A DNA stretch of 64,000 nt from positions 1,060,825-1,124,824 of the forward strand of contig NZ_FXAP01000001.1 in the NCBI RefSeq assembly GCF_900177615.1. Reading direction: 5' to 3'. Below, in pieces: positions 40,546-48,460 of this stretch; position 1 is the first letter of the stretch, and each line of letters opens with the position of its first letter. A program made the translations under genes and the position numbers. The notes beneath the pieces were generated by a model, which worked only from the letters and a program-made list of their open reading frames with translations, searched no databases and was not told the DNA's origin. Source of the DNA: Plantibacter flavus. Its GTDB lineage: Bacteria > Actinomycetota > Actinomycetes > Actinomycetales > Microbacteriaceae.

Positions 40546-41427
40546 TTACGCGCCCGACCCCGTCGCCACCGCGCTGGTGGTCGCGGTCGACAGACGGCTC
40601 GGGGAGGTCGGCTGAACGCGGACCCAGTCGTCACCCGCCCGCCGCACGGCGCCGGCCTGAGCGAAGGCCTCCAACCAACCGGTCATCGGCCAGGTTCCCC
40701 ACCGGTCGGCGAACCGCGCGCCGTTCCGGAGGATGTCGTCGAAGTGTTGCCAGGGCGGGCGCTGTGTCTCGTGGTGCTGGTGGTAGGCGTGCGCGCCTCC
40801 GACCCACACGAGGGGCGCCCCCGCCGCGCTCAGGGCGAACGCGAAGTCGGTGTCCTCACCGCCGTAGCCTTCGTAGCCCTCGTCGAAGCCTCCGGTCCGG
40901 GACCAGGTCGACGCAGTCGTCGCGAACGACAACGACCAGAACAGCGGGTACTCGTCCTCGGAGGCGACGCGCTCCGAGCCCTCGTCCGGGTTCGGTCTCG
41001 CGGCGTGCGGTGCCGTCGCCGCCGCCAACGTGCGGGGGTCGGTGACGTCCACGCCGGGCTGCAGGTAGGTCACCGGGCCGCAGAGGACGGCGCCCGGGTG
41101 GCGATCGGACGCCTCACGGTATCGGTCGAGCAGTGCGGGCCCGGGGACGCAGTCCGCGTCGAGGAACACGATGAGGTCGGCACCGCGGTCGATGGCCAAC
41201 GCGGCACCGGCGTTCCGACCCGCCGCGAGACGCAGCCCGTCCGGCCCCGGTGGGAGGTGGACCGTCAGTTCCGCGTCGAGAGCCGGTGGTGCGTCGTCAC
41301 CGATCCACACGACGAGTCGCTCCACCACGTCGCCCGACGTCGGCATGGACGCCCCGACGGCCTCGAGCTGCCGTTCGAGGTGCCCGAGTCGTGGGCGCGA
41401 GCACAGGGTCACGATCGACGTCCTCAT
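40546..41427 (-). CDS. glycosyltransferase (GT2/galactosyltransferase-like)
   Basis: A 293-residue GT-A transferase with D90-A-D92 in LIVFLDADCVPG and the galactosyltransferase-like C-terminal motif GYGGEDTDFAFAL. The last 25 residues are low-complexity. ATG 41427 overlaps the preceding gene's stop by 4 nt, making this the last of four coupled transferase genes. The GGEDTDF motif suggests a retained catalytic acid. Sugar specificity cannot be read from sequence. Confidence 0.82.
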   Translation of the reverse strand: MRTSIVTLCSRPRLGHLERQLEAVGASMPTSGDVVERLVVWIGDDAPPALDAELTVHLPPGPDGLRLAAGRNAGAALAIDRGADLIVFLDADCVPGPALLDRYREASDRHPGAVLCGPVTYLQPGVDVTDPRTLAAATAPHAARPNPDEGSERVASEDEYPLFWSLSFATTASTWSRTGGFDEGYEGYGGEDTDFAFALSAAGAPLVWVGGAHAYHQHHETQRPPWQHFDDILRNGARFADRWGTWPMTGWLEAFAQAGAVRRAGDDWVRVQPTSPSRLSTATTSAVATGSGA

Positions 41428-42458
41428 CGCCCACCCCCTGCAGGATCGCCGGCCGCGACCGCCTCGATCGCCTCCGCAGCTCGTCGCGCGGCGCCCGCCA
41501 CCTGCCAACGAGACCAGTCGGGGTGGAACTCCGAGGCCCTGCCGAGGATGCCCGTCCAGTCCGCGGCGTCGGGCCAGGACGACCGCACGACCGCCAGCTC
41601 GTTGGCTTCGAGTGCACGTGCGGTGGACACCTGCTCCTCGAACGGGCGTTCCTGTGGGATCACGACGGCCGTGACGCCGGCCGCGGCGAGATCGGCGATC
41701 GCGTTCTGTCCGGCCCACGACACCACCACCTCCGCCCGGCAGAGCGCATCCCACGGGTCATCGGTCCAGACGGACCCGGCCTCGGTGCCGAGCGAGGTCC
41801 AGTCGCGACCGCTGGCGCGGGCGGCTTCCTCCACGGCTTCCTGCGACACCGAGGAGCCGCCGGCACCGGCGAGGAGGAGCACCCCGCTGCGCCCGGCTTC
41901 CGCGGCCGTCCGCTCGCGTCCCTCGAAGCGACTGATGCCGCCGGTGTACACCACCTTGTCCCGTACGGGATGGAGGTGCTCCAGCTGCAGCACACCGTGA
42001 GGCCATGGGGCGATGATCGTCGACGCCGCACGGAAGGCGAGCGCGTGCGGCTCGTCGTCGCGGTGGCCCGGCTGTGCCATGACGACGGTGGGGACGCCGA
42101 GCAGGCGTGCGAGGAGCACCACCTCGACGGAGACGTCCACCACCATCGCGTCCATCTGCTGCTGCGCGAGGGCGGCGGTGATGGTCGCAAGACGAGCACG
42201 GTGACCGGCATGCCCGAGTGGTGCCCAGTGCAGCAGCCCTTCCGCGGTCGGATCACAGTCGTCCGGGGGAGACGCGCCGTCCGGCACGTCGTCATCCCGG
42301 TCGAGCACCACCCAGGAACAGTTCGAGGGGAGTCCCACCGGCGCGGGGAACGAGCTGAAGCAGACGATGTCGGCGTCGAGGTGGGGTGCGACGGCGAGCA
42401 GACGCGTCACGTGCCCCCGTCCGTGGTGATGCACGTACCAACCGATGCGGGGCCTCAC
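41424..42458 (-). CDS. glycosyltransferase (GT-B fold, MurG/GT28-like)
   Basis: A 344-residue GT-B enzyme. The N-terminus RIGWYVHHHGRGHVTRLLAVA resembles the glycine/histidine-rich loop of GT28/GT1-type transferases; the C-terminal half has VSWAGQNAIADLAAAGVTAVVIPQERPFEEQ, the donor-binding region of MurG-like enzymes. No transmembrane segment. GTG 42458 was chosen because homology begins there; it overlaps the upstream gene by 4 nt. Confidence 0.8.
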   Translation of the reverse strand: MRPRIGWYVHHHGRGHVTRLLAVAPHLDADIVCFSSFPAPVGLPSNCSWVVLDRDDDVPDGASPPDDCDPTAEGLLHWAPLGHAGHRARLATITAALAQQQMDAMVVDVSVEVVLLARLLGVPTVVMAQPGHRDDEPHALAFRAASTIIAPWPHGVLQLEHLHPVRDKVVYTGGISRFEGRERTAAEAGRSGVLLLAGAGGSSVSQEAVEEAARASGRDWTSLGTEAGSVWTDDPWDALCRAEVVVSWAGQNAIADLAAAGVTAVVIPQERPFEEQVSTARALEANELAVVRSSWPDAADWTGILGRASEFHPDWSRWQVAGAARRAAEAIEAVAAGDPAGGGR

Positions 42459-43597
42459 GAGCTGAACTCGTCGACGCGTCCGGAACCGAGCACGGGCGAG
42501 TCGCCGAGGAGCGCGGCGAAGTGCTCCTCGAGCCGGCCCACCCTGGCGTCGAGCGAGAACCGGGCGAGGGCGGATGCCCGGATCGAGGCGCGGAACCCTC
42601 GGTCCAGCTCCGACTGCCGGATCAACCCGTCCACGCGGTCCGCCATGGCCGCCAGATCTCCTGGTGCGACGACCTGCATACCGACGCTCGCCTGGGCGAT
42701 CTCGGGCACGCCGCCGACGGCGAAACTCACCACCGGGGTCCCGGTCATCAGCGCCTCCGGTGCGACGAGACCGAACGGCTCGGCCCATGCCGGCGTCGAG
42801 ACCGCTGCCGCGCTCCGCCCCACGAGCGTGGCGAGCCGCGTCGGGTCGAGCGGTCCGACATGTCGGACGTCACGTCCCAGCAGCGGCGACAGCACGCGCT
42901 CGGCGTACACCGGATCGCCCACGCGACCGGCGATGACGAGCCGTCGCCCCAGTCGACGGGCGACGTCGACCGCGAGGTGCGGAGCCTTCTCCGCGACGAC
43001 CCGTCCGAACCACACGAGGTCGTCACCGCCTCGGCCGGCCCGCCAGGCATCCGGATCGATGCCGTTCAGGAGCACCTCGGACTCGACACCGGCCGTCGCC
43101 CAGGTGCGCTTCGTGAACTCGCTCACCGCCAGGAACCGGCTGCCGTCGGAACCGACCCGGTTCGCGGCAGCGGCGACGGCCTCGTCGACCGGGGTGTGCA
43201 GGGTGGTGATCATGGGGACGCCCAGCTCGGGTGCCAGTTCCACCGGGAGCGCGTCCAGGCAGTGGTTGGACACGACGTCGTATCTCCCGGGCCGAGCGGC
43301 GATCGCTTCGAGCGCACGGCGCAATGCCGGGACGGATCGGGTCAGGTGACCTGGGGGATACCGCTCGTCGTCGGGGGAGGACCAGCGAGGCCACCGCAAT
43401 TCCGGCAGTTCGAAGACGCTGCCGCGTTCGACGAAGTCGGACCCGCGGACGCCGATGAACGTCACCTCGTGACCTCGTGCGCGCAGTGCGGTGACCTCCG
43501 ACCACACGGCGGATTCGAGCCCACCGGCGTGCGGGCGACGAATGGGGAAGCGCAGCGGGGCGATGACGATGACGCGCAGTCGTGGACCGGCCGTCAC
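42455..43597 (-). CDS. glycosyltransferase family 4
   Basis: A 380-residue GT-B transferase. The N-terminal domain has RPHAGGLESAVWSEVTALRARGHEV. The C-terminal domain has LVWFGRVVAEKAPHLAVDVARR and the donor-binding EPFGLVAPEALMTGTPVVSF, with the E-x7-E retaining motif. GT4 enzymes use nucleotide- or lipid-linked sugars. Starts at GTG 43597, overlapping the previous gene by 4 nt. Confidence 0.87.
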   Translation of the reverse strand: MTAGPRLRVIVIAPLRFPIRRPHAGGLESAVWSEVTALRARGHEVTFIGVRGSDFVERGSVFELPELRWPRWSSPDDERYPPGHLTRSVPALRRALEAIAARPGRYDVVSNHCLDALPVELAPELGVPMITTLHTPVDEAVAAAANRVGSDGSRFLAVSEFTKRTWATAGVESEVLLNGIDPDAWRAGRGGDDLVWFGRVVAEKAPHLAVDVARRLGRRLVIAGRVGDPVYAERVLSPLLGRDVRHVGPLDPTRLATLVGRSAAAVSTPAWAEPFGLVAPEALMTGTPVVSFAVGGVPEIAQASVGMQVVAPGDLAAMADRVDGLIRQSELDRGFRASIRASALARFSLDARVGRLEEHFAALLGDSPVLGSGRVDEFSS

Positions 43598-44730
43598 GAG
43601 GCGCGCTCAGCGATGACTCGGCGGTACAGCTCGGCGTGCGCTGCTGCGCTGACGGCGTCGTCGACGACGCGCCGGGCGCGACGCTCTGCGACGGCCGCGG
43701 TCCGGTCGGAGGAGCCGGCACGGGTCGTGCCGTCCGCGTCGAGCAGCGCGCCGACTGCACGCTCGAGTGATGCACCGTCCCCGAGGTCGTAGGCGGAGAC
43801 GGTGTCGTCGGGATGCTGATCGAGGTACGCCCCGACTCCGGATGGGACGGCGACGGACACGCCGAGATCCCAGCAGAGTTCGAGCCAACCCGAGTGCGTG
43901 CCGTGCCGGTAGGGGAGGAGACAGACGTCCAGGCGGCTGAGTGCGATGGCGAGTCCGAGGTCGTCGAGACGCTCGTGTTCGATGAGCATCGCCGCTTCAG
44001 AGCTTTCGACAAGCCGTCGGACGGCCTCGCGTGCCTCCGGATCCCGGACCGCGTGGTGCATCCGCACCTCCGCGACGACGTCCGCTCCACGGCGGCGGAG
44101 GCGTTCGGCCGCGTCGATGAGGGTGGTGACGGCACCGACCGCGTCGACATTGGGGCGCAGGTCCTTCAGGTGGACGCCGACCCGCGTCTCCGCCGACGGC
44201 AAGACGAGCGGAACCGTGACGTCATCCGACAGGAGCGACGGGTGCGGGATGACGACGGCGTCGCGGCCCCAACGTTCCCGGATGCCGGCGGCGGCGCCAG
44301 GGGTCAGAGTGATCAGGGCGTCTGCTCCACCGACGAGCTCATCGAGCTGCCGGTCGTAGGCGGCCTGGTTGTCGAGCTGCGGGTGCTCGAGGTCGTGCAC
44401 CGTGTAGACGACCGACCAGCCGACCTCGTGCGCGGCCTCGATGCACGCGGTCACGTGTCCGGGTGGGAACGACTCCGTCCCGAAGTGGATGTGGAGCACG
44501 TCGGCATCGGCGGCGTGGTCGTGTATCCAGTCCGGATCGAGGGCGGCGGGCGGCCACCAGACACCCGACGGCGCTCCATCGACCGGTGGATCGCTCAGCA
44601 CCTCGATGGCGGGCGAGGCGGTGATGCGGCCGACGTAGGGGTGCGCGGCCGGTATCGAGACGACGCGGATCGGACGAGATGCCGGGTCGGCGGGTCGATC
44701 GGTGGCGTGCGACATCACGGTCGACTGCAT
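43594..44730 (-). CDS. glycosyltransferase family 4-like protein
   Basis: A 378-residue GT-B-like protein: DVLHIHFGTESFPPGHV and VVYTVHDLEHPQLDN in the first domain, IPHPSLLSDD at the hinge, and a second domain with VGVHLKDLRPNVDAV and LLPYRHGTHSGWLELCWDLGV. The usual E-x7-E is less clear than in its neighbour. First gene of the four-gene minus-strand glycosyltransferase operon. ATG 44730 has AGGGGA upstream; ATG 44715 is an alternative. Divergent from another transferase gene across about 130 bp. Confidence 0.75.
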   Translation of the reverse strand: MQSTVMSHATDRPADPASRPIRVVSIPAAHPYVGRITASPAIEVLSDPPVDGAPSGVWWPPAALDPDWIHDHAADADVLHIHFGTESFPPGHVTACIEAAHEVGWSVVYTVHDLEHPQLDNQAAYDRQLDELVGGADALITLTPGAAAGIRERWGRDAVVIPHPSLLSDDVTVPLVLPSAETRVGVHLKDLRPNVDAVGAVTTLIDAAERLRRRGADVVAEVRMHHAVRDPEAREAVRRLVESSEAAMLIEHERLDDLGLAIALSRLDVCLLPYRHGTHSGWLELCWDLGVSVAVPSGVGAYLDQHPDDTVSAYDLGDGASLERAVGALLDADGTTRAGSSDRTAAVAERRARRVVDDAVSAAAHAELYRRVIAERAS

Positions 44731-44863
44731 GGCAGGATCCCCTGTACGGATGCGGGCGCGAGACGCGCGGACGGGTCGGCACGATACGGGCGCCGTCCTC
44801 CGAACATAGGTCCGATGACGAGAGTGCCCGCGACCCTTGACGCGGGCCCCCCGCTGCACCACC

Positions 44864-45919
44864 ATGACGCAGGTGATCGCAGCCCCACCCCGTCTCCTCA
44901 TGGTCGGCCCACAGCACCACGGCGTCGTCCAGTACGCGATCGACGTCGCCGACGCCGTCGTCCACGCAGACCCTCGCGCGGAACGGGTGTACGCCCCGAC
45001 CCCGGCCGACGCCGTGCTCCTGCTCGACGGCGTGGACCGTGCCCACGTCCACGTCACCGACCGTCTCTTCGGCCGGTCACCCGAGGAGGCGGCGGACGCC
45101 GTCGAGCGCCTCGCGGACGTCACCGAGTTGACGGTCACCCTCCACGACGTCCCGCAGACCTCCGACGGCAGGATGCTGGACCGCCGCATCGCCGCCTACG
45201 CCCGGTTCATCGCCGCCGCCCACGCGACAACCGTCAACAGCCGTCATGAGCAGGCGCTCGCTGAAGAGTTCCTCGGCGTCAGTGCCGCGACCGTTCCGCA
45301 CGCCATTCCGCTCGGCTCCCGGATCGGTACGGCGGCGGTCTCGGCCGCCGATGCATCGCTGCCGGGACCGCGCCCGCTCACCGTCCTCATCGCCGGGTTC
45401 ATCTACCCGGGCAAGGGTCATTCGTCGGCGATCCAGGCGGCTTCGCGTGCGGCGGAGGATCTCCGTGCCACCGGTCACCCGGTCGCCGACGTCGTCGTCC
45501 GTGCCATCGGCGCACCCTCGGCCGGGCACGAGGACGATGTGCTCGACCTCGAGGCGGAAGCACGCGCCGTGGAGGTCTCGTTCGAGGTGACCGGATATCT
45601 CGACGATGCGTCGTTCGCCGCGCAGATCGCGCGTCCTGGCATCCCGCTCGCCGCGCACGGCCACGTCTCCGCGTCACGCTCGATGCTCGACTGGGTCGAG
45701 GCAGGCCGCCGGCCGCTCGTCGTCGACTCGCGATACGCAGCGGAGATGCAGCAGCTGCGACCGGAGACGATGGTCCGCTACGACCCGTCGATGCTTCACA
45801 CCGAGTTGGCCGCGGCCTGGCTGGATCCCTCCCGGACGCGCCTGCCCGCCGGTCGTAGCCTCCGCCCGGCGCTGCCGGACACCGCGAGCGCTTACCTCGA
45901 TTGGTGGGGTGGTCGCTGA
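44864..45919 (+). CDS. glycosyltransferase-like protein (GT4-type fold)
   Basis: A 351-residue protein with LLMVGPQHHGVVQYAIDVADAVV at the start, LTVTLHDVPQTSDG and TTVNSRHEQALAEEFLG in the first domain, and LTVLIAGFIYPGKGHSSAIQA opening the second. This is the GT4-like two-domain plan, but the C-terminal donor motif is degenerate (HGHVSASRSMLDWVEAGRRPLVV). I chose ATG 44864; an in-frame ATG at 44837 adds nine residues. It faces away from the glycosyltransferase operon and shares its promoter region. Confidence 0.7.
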   Translation: MTQVIAAPPRLLMVGPQHHGVVQYAIDVADAVVHADPRAERVYAPTPADAVLLLDGVDRAHVHVTDRLFGRSPEEAADAVERLADVTELTVTLHDVPQTSDGRMLDRRIAAYARFIAAAHATTVNSRHEQALAEEFLGVSAATVPHAIPLGSRIGTAAVSAADASLPGPRPLTVLIAGFIYPGKGHSSAIQAASRAAEDLRATGHPVADVVVRAIGAPSAGHEDDVLDLEAEARAVEVSFEVTGYLDDASFAAQIARPGIPLAAHGHVSASRSMLDWVEAGRRPLVVDSRYAAEMQQLRPETMVRYDPSMLHTELAAAWLDPSRTRLPAGRSLRPALPDTASAYLDWWGGR

Positions 45920-45990
45920 CGTGCGCGAGCACCGACGCGGGGGACGGGGCTGATGAACGAGAGAGCGCCGAACAAGGTGCTCCACGGGGG

Positions 45991-46063
45991 TGGGCGATAC
46001 CGGACTCGAACCGATGACCTCTTCCGTGTGAAGGAAGCGCGCTACCAACTGCGCCAATCGCCC
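45991..46063 (-). tRNA. tRNA-Val (CAC)
   Basis: Read on the minus strand: acceptor GGGCGAT pairs with ATCGCCC, anticodon loop CTTCACAC with anticodon CAC, T-loop GGTTCGAGTCC. Seventy-three nt with the discriminator; CCA is not encoded. Confidence 0.93.
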
Positions 46064-46173
46064 GCAGGTCGTCCGGACCCGAGAGGTGCCGAACAGCCGC
46101 GAGTCACGATACTAGCTGATGCCGGGTGACGAACGCACATCCGCATCGCTGTCGACGCAGTACGCACGCCGGT

Positions 46174-46203
46174 TTGAACATCGGTCCAGGTTTCGGCTAG
46201 AGT
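46174..46203 (+). promoter_or_regulatory. promoter of first tRNA array
   Basis: TTGAAC (46174-46179) and TAGAGT (46198-46203) with an 18-bp spacer, 29 bp before tRNA-Gly. The -10 context TCGGCTAGAGT is repeated before the second array (48038-48043). Confidence 0.6.
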
Positions 46204-46231
46204 CGTTCGAGCACGCAGAGATGCGGGCAAT

Positions 46232-46303
46232 GCGGATGTGGCGCAGTGGTAGCGCATCACCTTGCCAAGGTGAGGGTCGCGAGTTCGAATCTCGTCATCC
46301 GCT
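46232..46303 (+). tRNA. tRNA-Gly (GCC), first copy
   Basis: Acceptor GCGGATG pairs with CATCCGC; anticodon stem-loop CACCTTGCCAAGGTG has anticodon GCC. First gene of a Gly-Cys-Val array. Identical to the copy at 48072. Confidence 0.95.
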
Positions 46304-46363
46304 CGAGTGTCAGTGGTGTTGTTCCGGCAGGAGCCCTACTCGGCAGTGTGTTCGGTCACACAT

Positions 46364-46434
46364 GGTGGCGTGGCCGAGAGGCTAGGCAGCGGCCTGCAAA
46401 GCCGTCCACACGGGTTCGAATCCCGTCGCCACCT
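46364..46434 (+). tRNA. tRNA-Cys (GCA), first copy
   Basis: Acceptor GGTGGCG pairs with CGCCACC; anticodon loop CTGCAAA has anticodon GCA. Identical to the copy at 48200. Confidence 0.95.
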
Positions 46435-46493
46435 CACCTCAGCAACACAGTTCCATCAGCAACATCCCGGCGTCGTGTCCACACACGCCACCC

Positions 46494-46565
46494 GGGCGAT
46501 TGGCGCAGCGGTAGCGCGCTTCCCTGACACGGAAGAGGTCACTGGTTCGATCCCAGTATCGCCCA
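46494..46565 (+). tRNA. tRNA-Val (GAC), first copy
   Basis: Acceptor GGGCGAT pairs with ATCGCCC; anticodon loop CTGACAC has anticodon GAC. Very similar to the opposite-strand tRNA-Val(CAC) and identical to the copy at 48292. Confidence 0.95.
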
Positions 46566-46570
46566 CCAGA

Positions 46571-46598
46571 GAAAGCCCCCGGATTCCCGGGGGCTTTC
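46571..46598 (+). terminator. terminator of first tRNA array
   Basis: A 12-bp stem (GAAAGCCCCCGG and complement) with a short loop and T-rich tail, 5 bp after tRNA-Val. Confidence 0.8.
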
Positions 46599-46770
46599 GT
46601 CGTTTGCGTGCGCTTTTCCGGGTCCACTCAACCATCCCCGCGGACATCGAGGCTCCGTCTGTCGAAGGGCCCGCGAGCGCCCTTTCAGCGTGATCAACCC
46701 TCCACGGTCCCTGAGCATGTCGAAGGGCACAGCAGAGCCCACCGGGCACCTCACTCACATCGCTGAGTAA

Positions 46771-46950
46771 CTCCTCCGGTCCCGAAGCACCCCTTCCGGT
46801 CCCTGAGCACCCCCTCCGGTCCCTGAGCACCCCTTCCGGCCCCTGAGCACCCCTTCCGGTCCCTGAGCACCCCTTCCGGTCCCTGAGCACCCCTTCCGGT
46901 CCCTGAGCACCCCCTCCGGTCCCTGAGCGCCCCCTCCGGTCCCTGAGCCT
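46771..46950. repeat. 20-bp tandem repeat, nine copies
   Basis: Unit CCCTTCCGGTCCCTGAGCAC repeats nine times head to tail with one- to three-base changes; three inner copies are identical. The last copy runs into CTGTCGAAGGGC, and single copies of GGTCCCTGAGC-ATGTCGAAGGG occur at about 46718 and variants at 47790-47880. The 466 bp between the tRNA terminator and the HNH remnant hold no gene, only these repeats. The unit is not a multiple of three, so minus-strand open frames across it are accidental. Confidence 0.95.
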
Positions 46951-47031
46951 GTCGAAGGGCGCACGAGGAGGCTTCCGCAACTGCGACGACCCGGAATCTG
47001 GAATGTCAGTGGTCCATGGTGGACTTGTTCC

Positions 47032-47789
47032 ATGACCGAGACCACTCGCAACGCGACCCGCGTCGGCGACAGATAGGCCGCGCAGCTCGCGGAGTTCTCG
47101 GATGAGCGGACTGAGATCCACCGGCAACAGGCCGTCCTCGACGCGCGCAAGACGCGTCTGCTCGCCCGCTCCGCCGCCTGTGCCGACGCGTTCGCGGACG
47201 CCACGGTCCCGGCCATCTTCCCGCCGGCCGAGCGTCGGGCGCTCTCCCGTCGGTGACTCCGGAAGATGTTGCGTCGAGCCCCGTCCTCCCGCACCCGATC
47301 GAGGTCCGGGAGCGCATCAAGCCGACCGTGCAGATCACCGTGCCGGCGCTCACTATGGCCGGCATCAGTGACGCCCCGGCGACGCTCGACGGCTACGGCT
47401 CCATCGACCCGGAGACAGCGGCACGCATCGCGGTGAACGCACCGAGCTTCACCCGCATCCTCGTCCAGCCGGAAAGGGGGGCGGTGCTCTCCGTTGGCCG
47501 GAACACGTACCGCATTCCGCCCGACCTGCAACGCGCGGTGCGCCTGCGGGACGGCACCTGTCGCGCACCGGGCTGCGGGAGAAGAGCCCGGGCTTGCGAC
47601 CTCGACCACTCAGTCGCGTGGGAGGCCGGCGGGACGACGGATGTCGGGAACCTCGCCTGCCTGTGCCGACATCATCACCGGATGAACCACCCCGGATGGA
47701 GCCTCAACCATGGACCAGGCGGGGTACTCGAGTGGACGACACCCGACGGGAAACACCACCGGAGCGAACCGGACCCCGCACCGTTCTGA
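47032..47789 (+). pseudogene. broken DUF222/HNH endonuclease (13E12-type)
   Basis: The 5' part starts at ATG 47032 (MTETTRNATRVGDR), hits an in-frame TAG at 47074-47076, and continues as recognisable N-terminal sequence (QLAEFSDERTEIHRQQAVLD) to a TGA near 47256. The 3' part, in another frame from about 47253 to 47789, carries the family C-terminus with the HNH nuclease core (CRAPGCGRRARACDLDHSVAWEAGG, then NLACLCRHHHRMNH; 20-residue stretches only partly quoted). The middle of the normal 400-500 residue protein is missing. So there is a nonsense mutation, a frameshift and a large deletion. These HNH genes are often repeated and decayed in high-GC actinobacteria. Confidence 0.85.
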
Positions 47790-47880
47790 CCCCTTCCGGT
47801 CCCTGAGCTGCGTCGCACTGAGCCTATCGACGTGTCGAAGGGTTCCTCGGGGCACTTCGACAAGCTCAGTGACCGGGAAG
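47790..47880. repeat. interspersed CCGGTCCCTGAGC / TCGAAGGG repeat copies
   Basis: After the HNH remnant, CCCTTCCGGTCCCTGAGC, a TGTCGAAGGG copy, and an inverted CACTTCGACAAGCTCAGTGACCG copy follow each other. They are the same repeat family as the tandem array at 46771. The region to the next tRNA (48072) has no gene. Confidence 0.7.
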
Positions 47881-48071
47881 AGTCCGTCCGCACCGCTGCA
47901 GTCCCCGAGCCGTGCCGCACTTCAACAGGAGCCGACGCGCCGAGGAAGATGGAATTTCAGCCCGATTTTCCGCGGAAGATCAAGGGTTGGGCCGACTCGC
48001 CCGCGCGGAGGTGTCAACGAGCGCCGTCAACATCGGCTAGAGTTTCCAAGCACCCGGAAACGGGATGCAAT

Positions 48072-48143
48072 GCGGATGTGGCGCAGTGGTAGCGCATCAC
48101 CTTGCCAAGGTGAGGGTCGCGAGTTCGAATCTCGTCATCCGCT
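48072..48143 (+). tRNA. tRNA-Gly (GCC), second copy
   Basis: Identical to 46232-46303, and the 14 nt that follow start with the same CGAGTGTCAGTG. Anticodon GCC. Confidence 0.95.
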
Positions 48144-48199
48144 CGAGTGTCAGTGAGAACGTGCAAGCGTTCCACTCGACAGTGTGTTTCATCACACGT

Positions 48200-48270
48200 G
48201 GTGGCGTGGCCGAGAGGCTAGGCAGCGGCCTGCAAAGCCGTCCACACGGGTTCGAATCCCGTCGCCACCT
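48200..48270 (+). tRNA. tRNA-Cys (GCA), second copy
   Basis: Identical to 46364-46434; anticodon GCA. The gap before it (56 bp) differs slightly from the first array (60 bp). Confidence 0.95.
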
Positions 48271-48291
48271 CGCTGGCAACACCACTCACCT

Positions 48292-48363
48292 GGGCGATTG
48301 GCGCAGCGGTAGCGCGCTTCCCTGACACGGAAGAGGTCACTGGTTCGATCCCAGTATCGCCCA
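48292..48363 (+). tRNA. tRNA-Val (GAC), second copy
   Basis: Identical to 46494-46565; anticodon GAC. The gap from tRNA-Cys is 21 bp here against 59 bp in the first array. Confidence 0.95.
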
Positions 48364-48370
48364 CAGGAAC

Positions 48371-48405
48371 ACGAAGGGCCCGAGCGAACAGCTCGGGCCC
48401 TTCGT
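48371..48405. terminator. terminator of second tRNA array
   Basis: A 15-bp perfect stem (ACGAAGGGCCCGAGC and complement) with a GAACA loop. Also serves the convergent gene ending at 48461. Confidence 0.8.
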
Positions 48406-48460
48406 CGTTGCACAGACCACCTCTTGCGCAGACCACCCGTCGCACACCCCTGACGTCCGC

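Noticed and set aside
39694-45919. Capsule or O-antigen biosynthesis cluster
   Set aside because: No polymerase, flippase, chain-length regulator or sugar-nucleotide genes are present, so a capsule role cannot be supported.
46771-46950. CRISPR array
   Set aside because: Repeats are directly adjacent with no spacers, and no cas genes are near.
46755-47127. Minus-strand frames encoding Gly-rich repeats (GAQGPEGVLRD type)
   Set aside because: They are translations of the 20-bp tandem repeat, whose unit is not a multiple of three; no ribosome binding site or homology.
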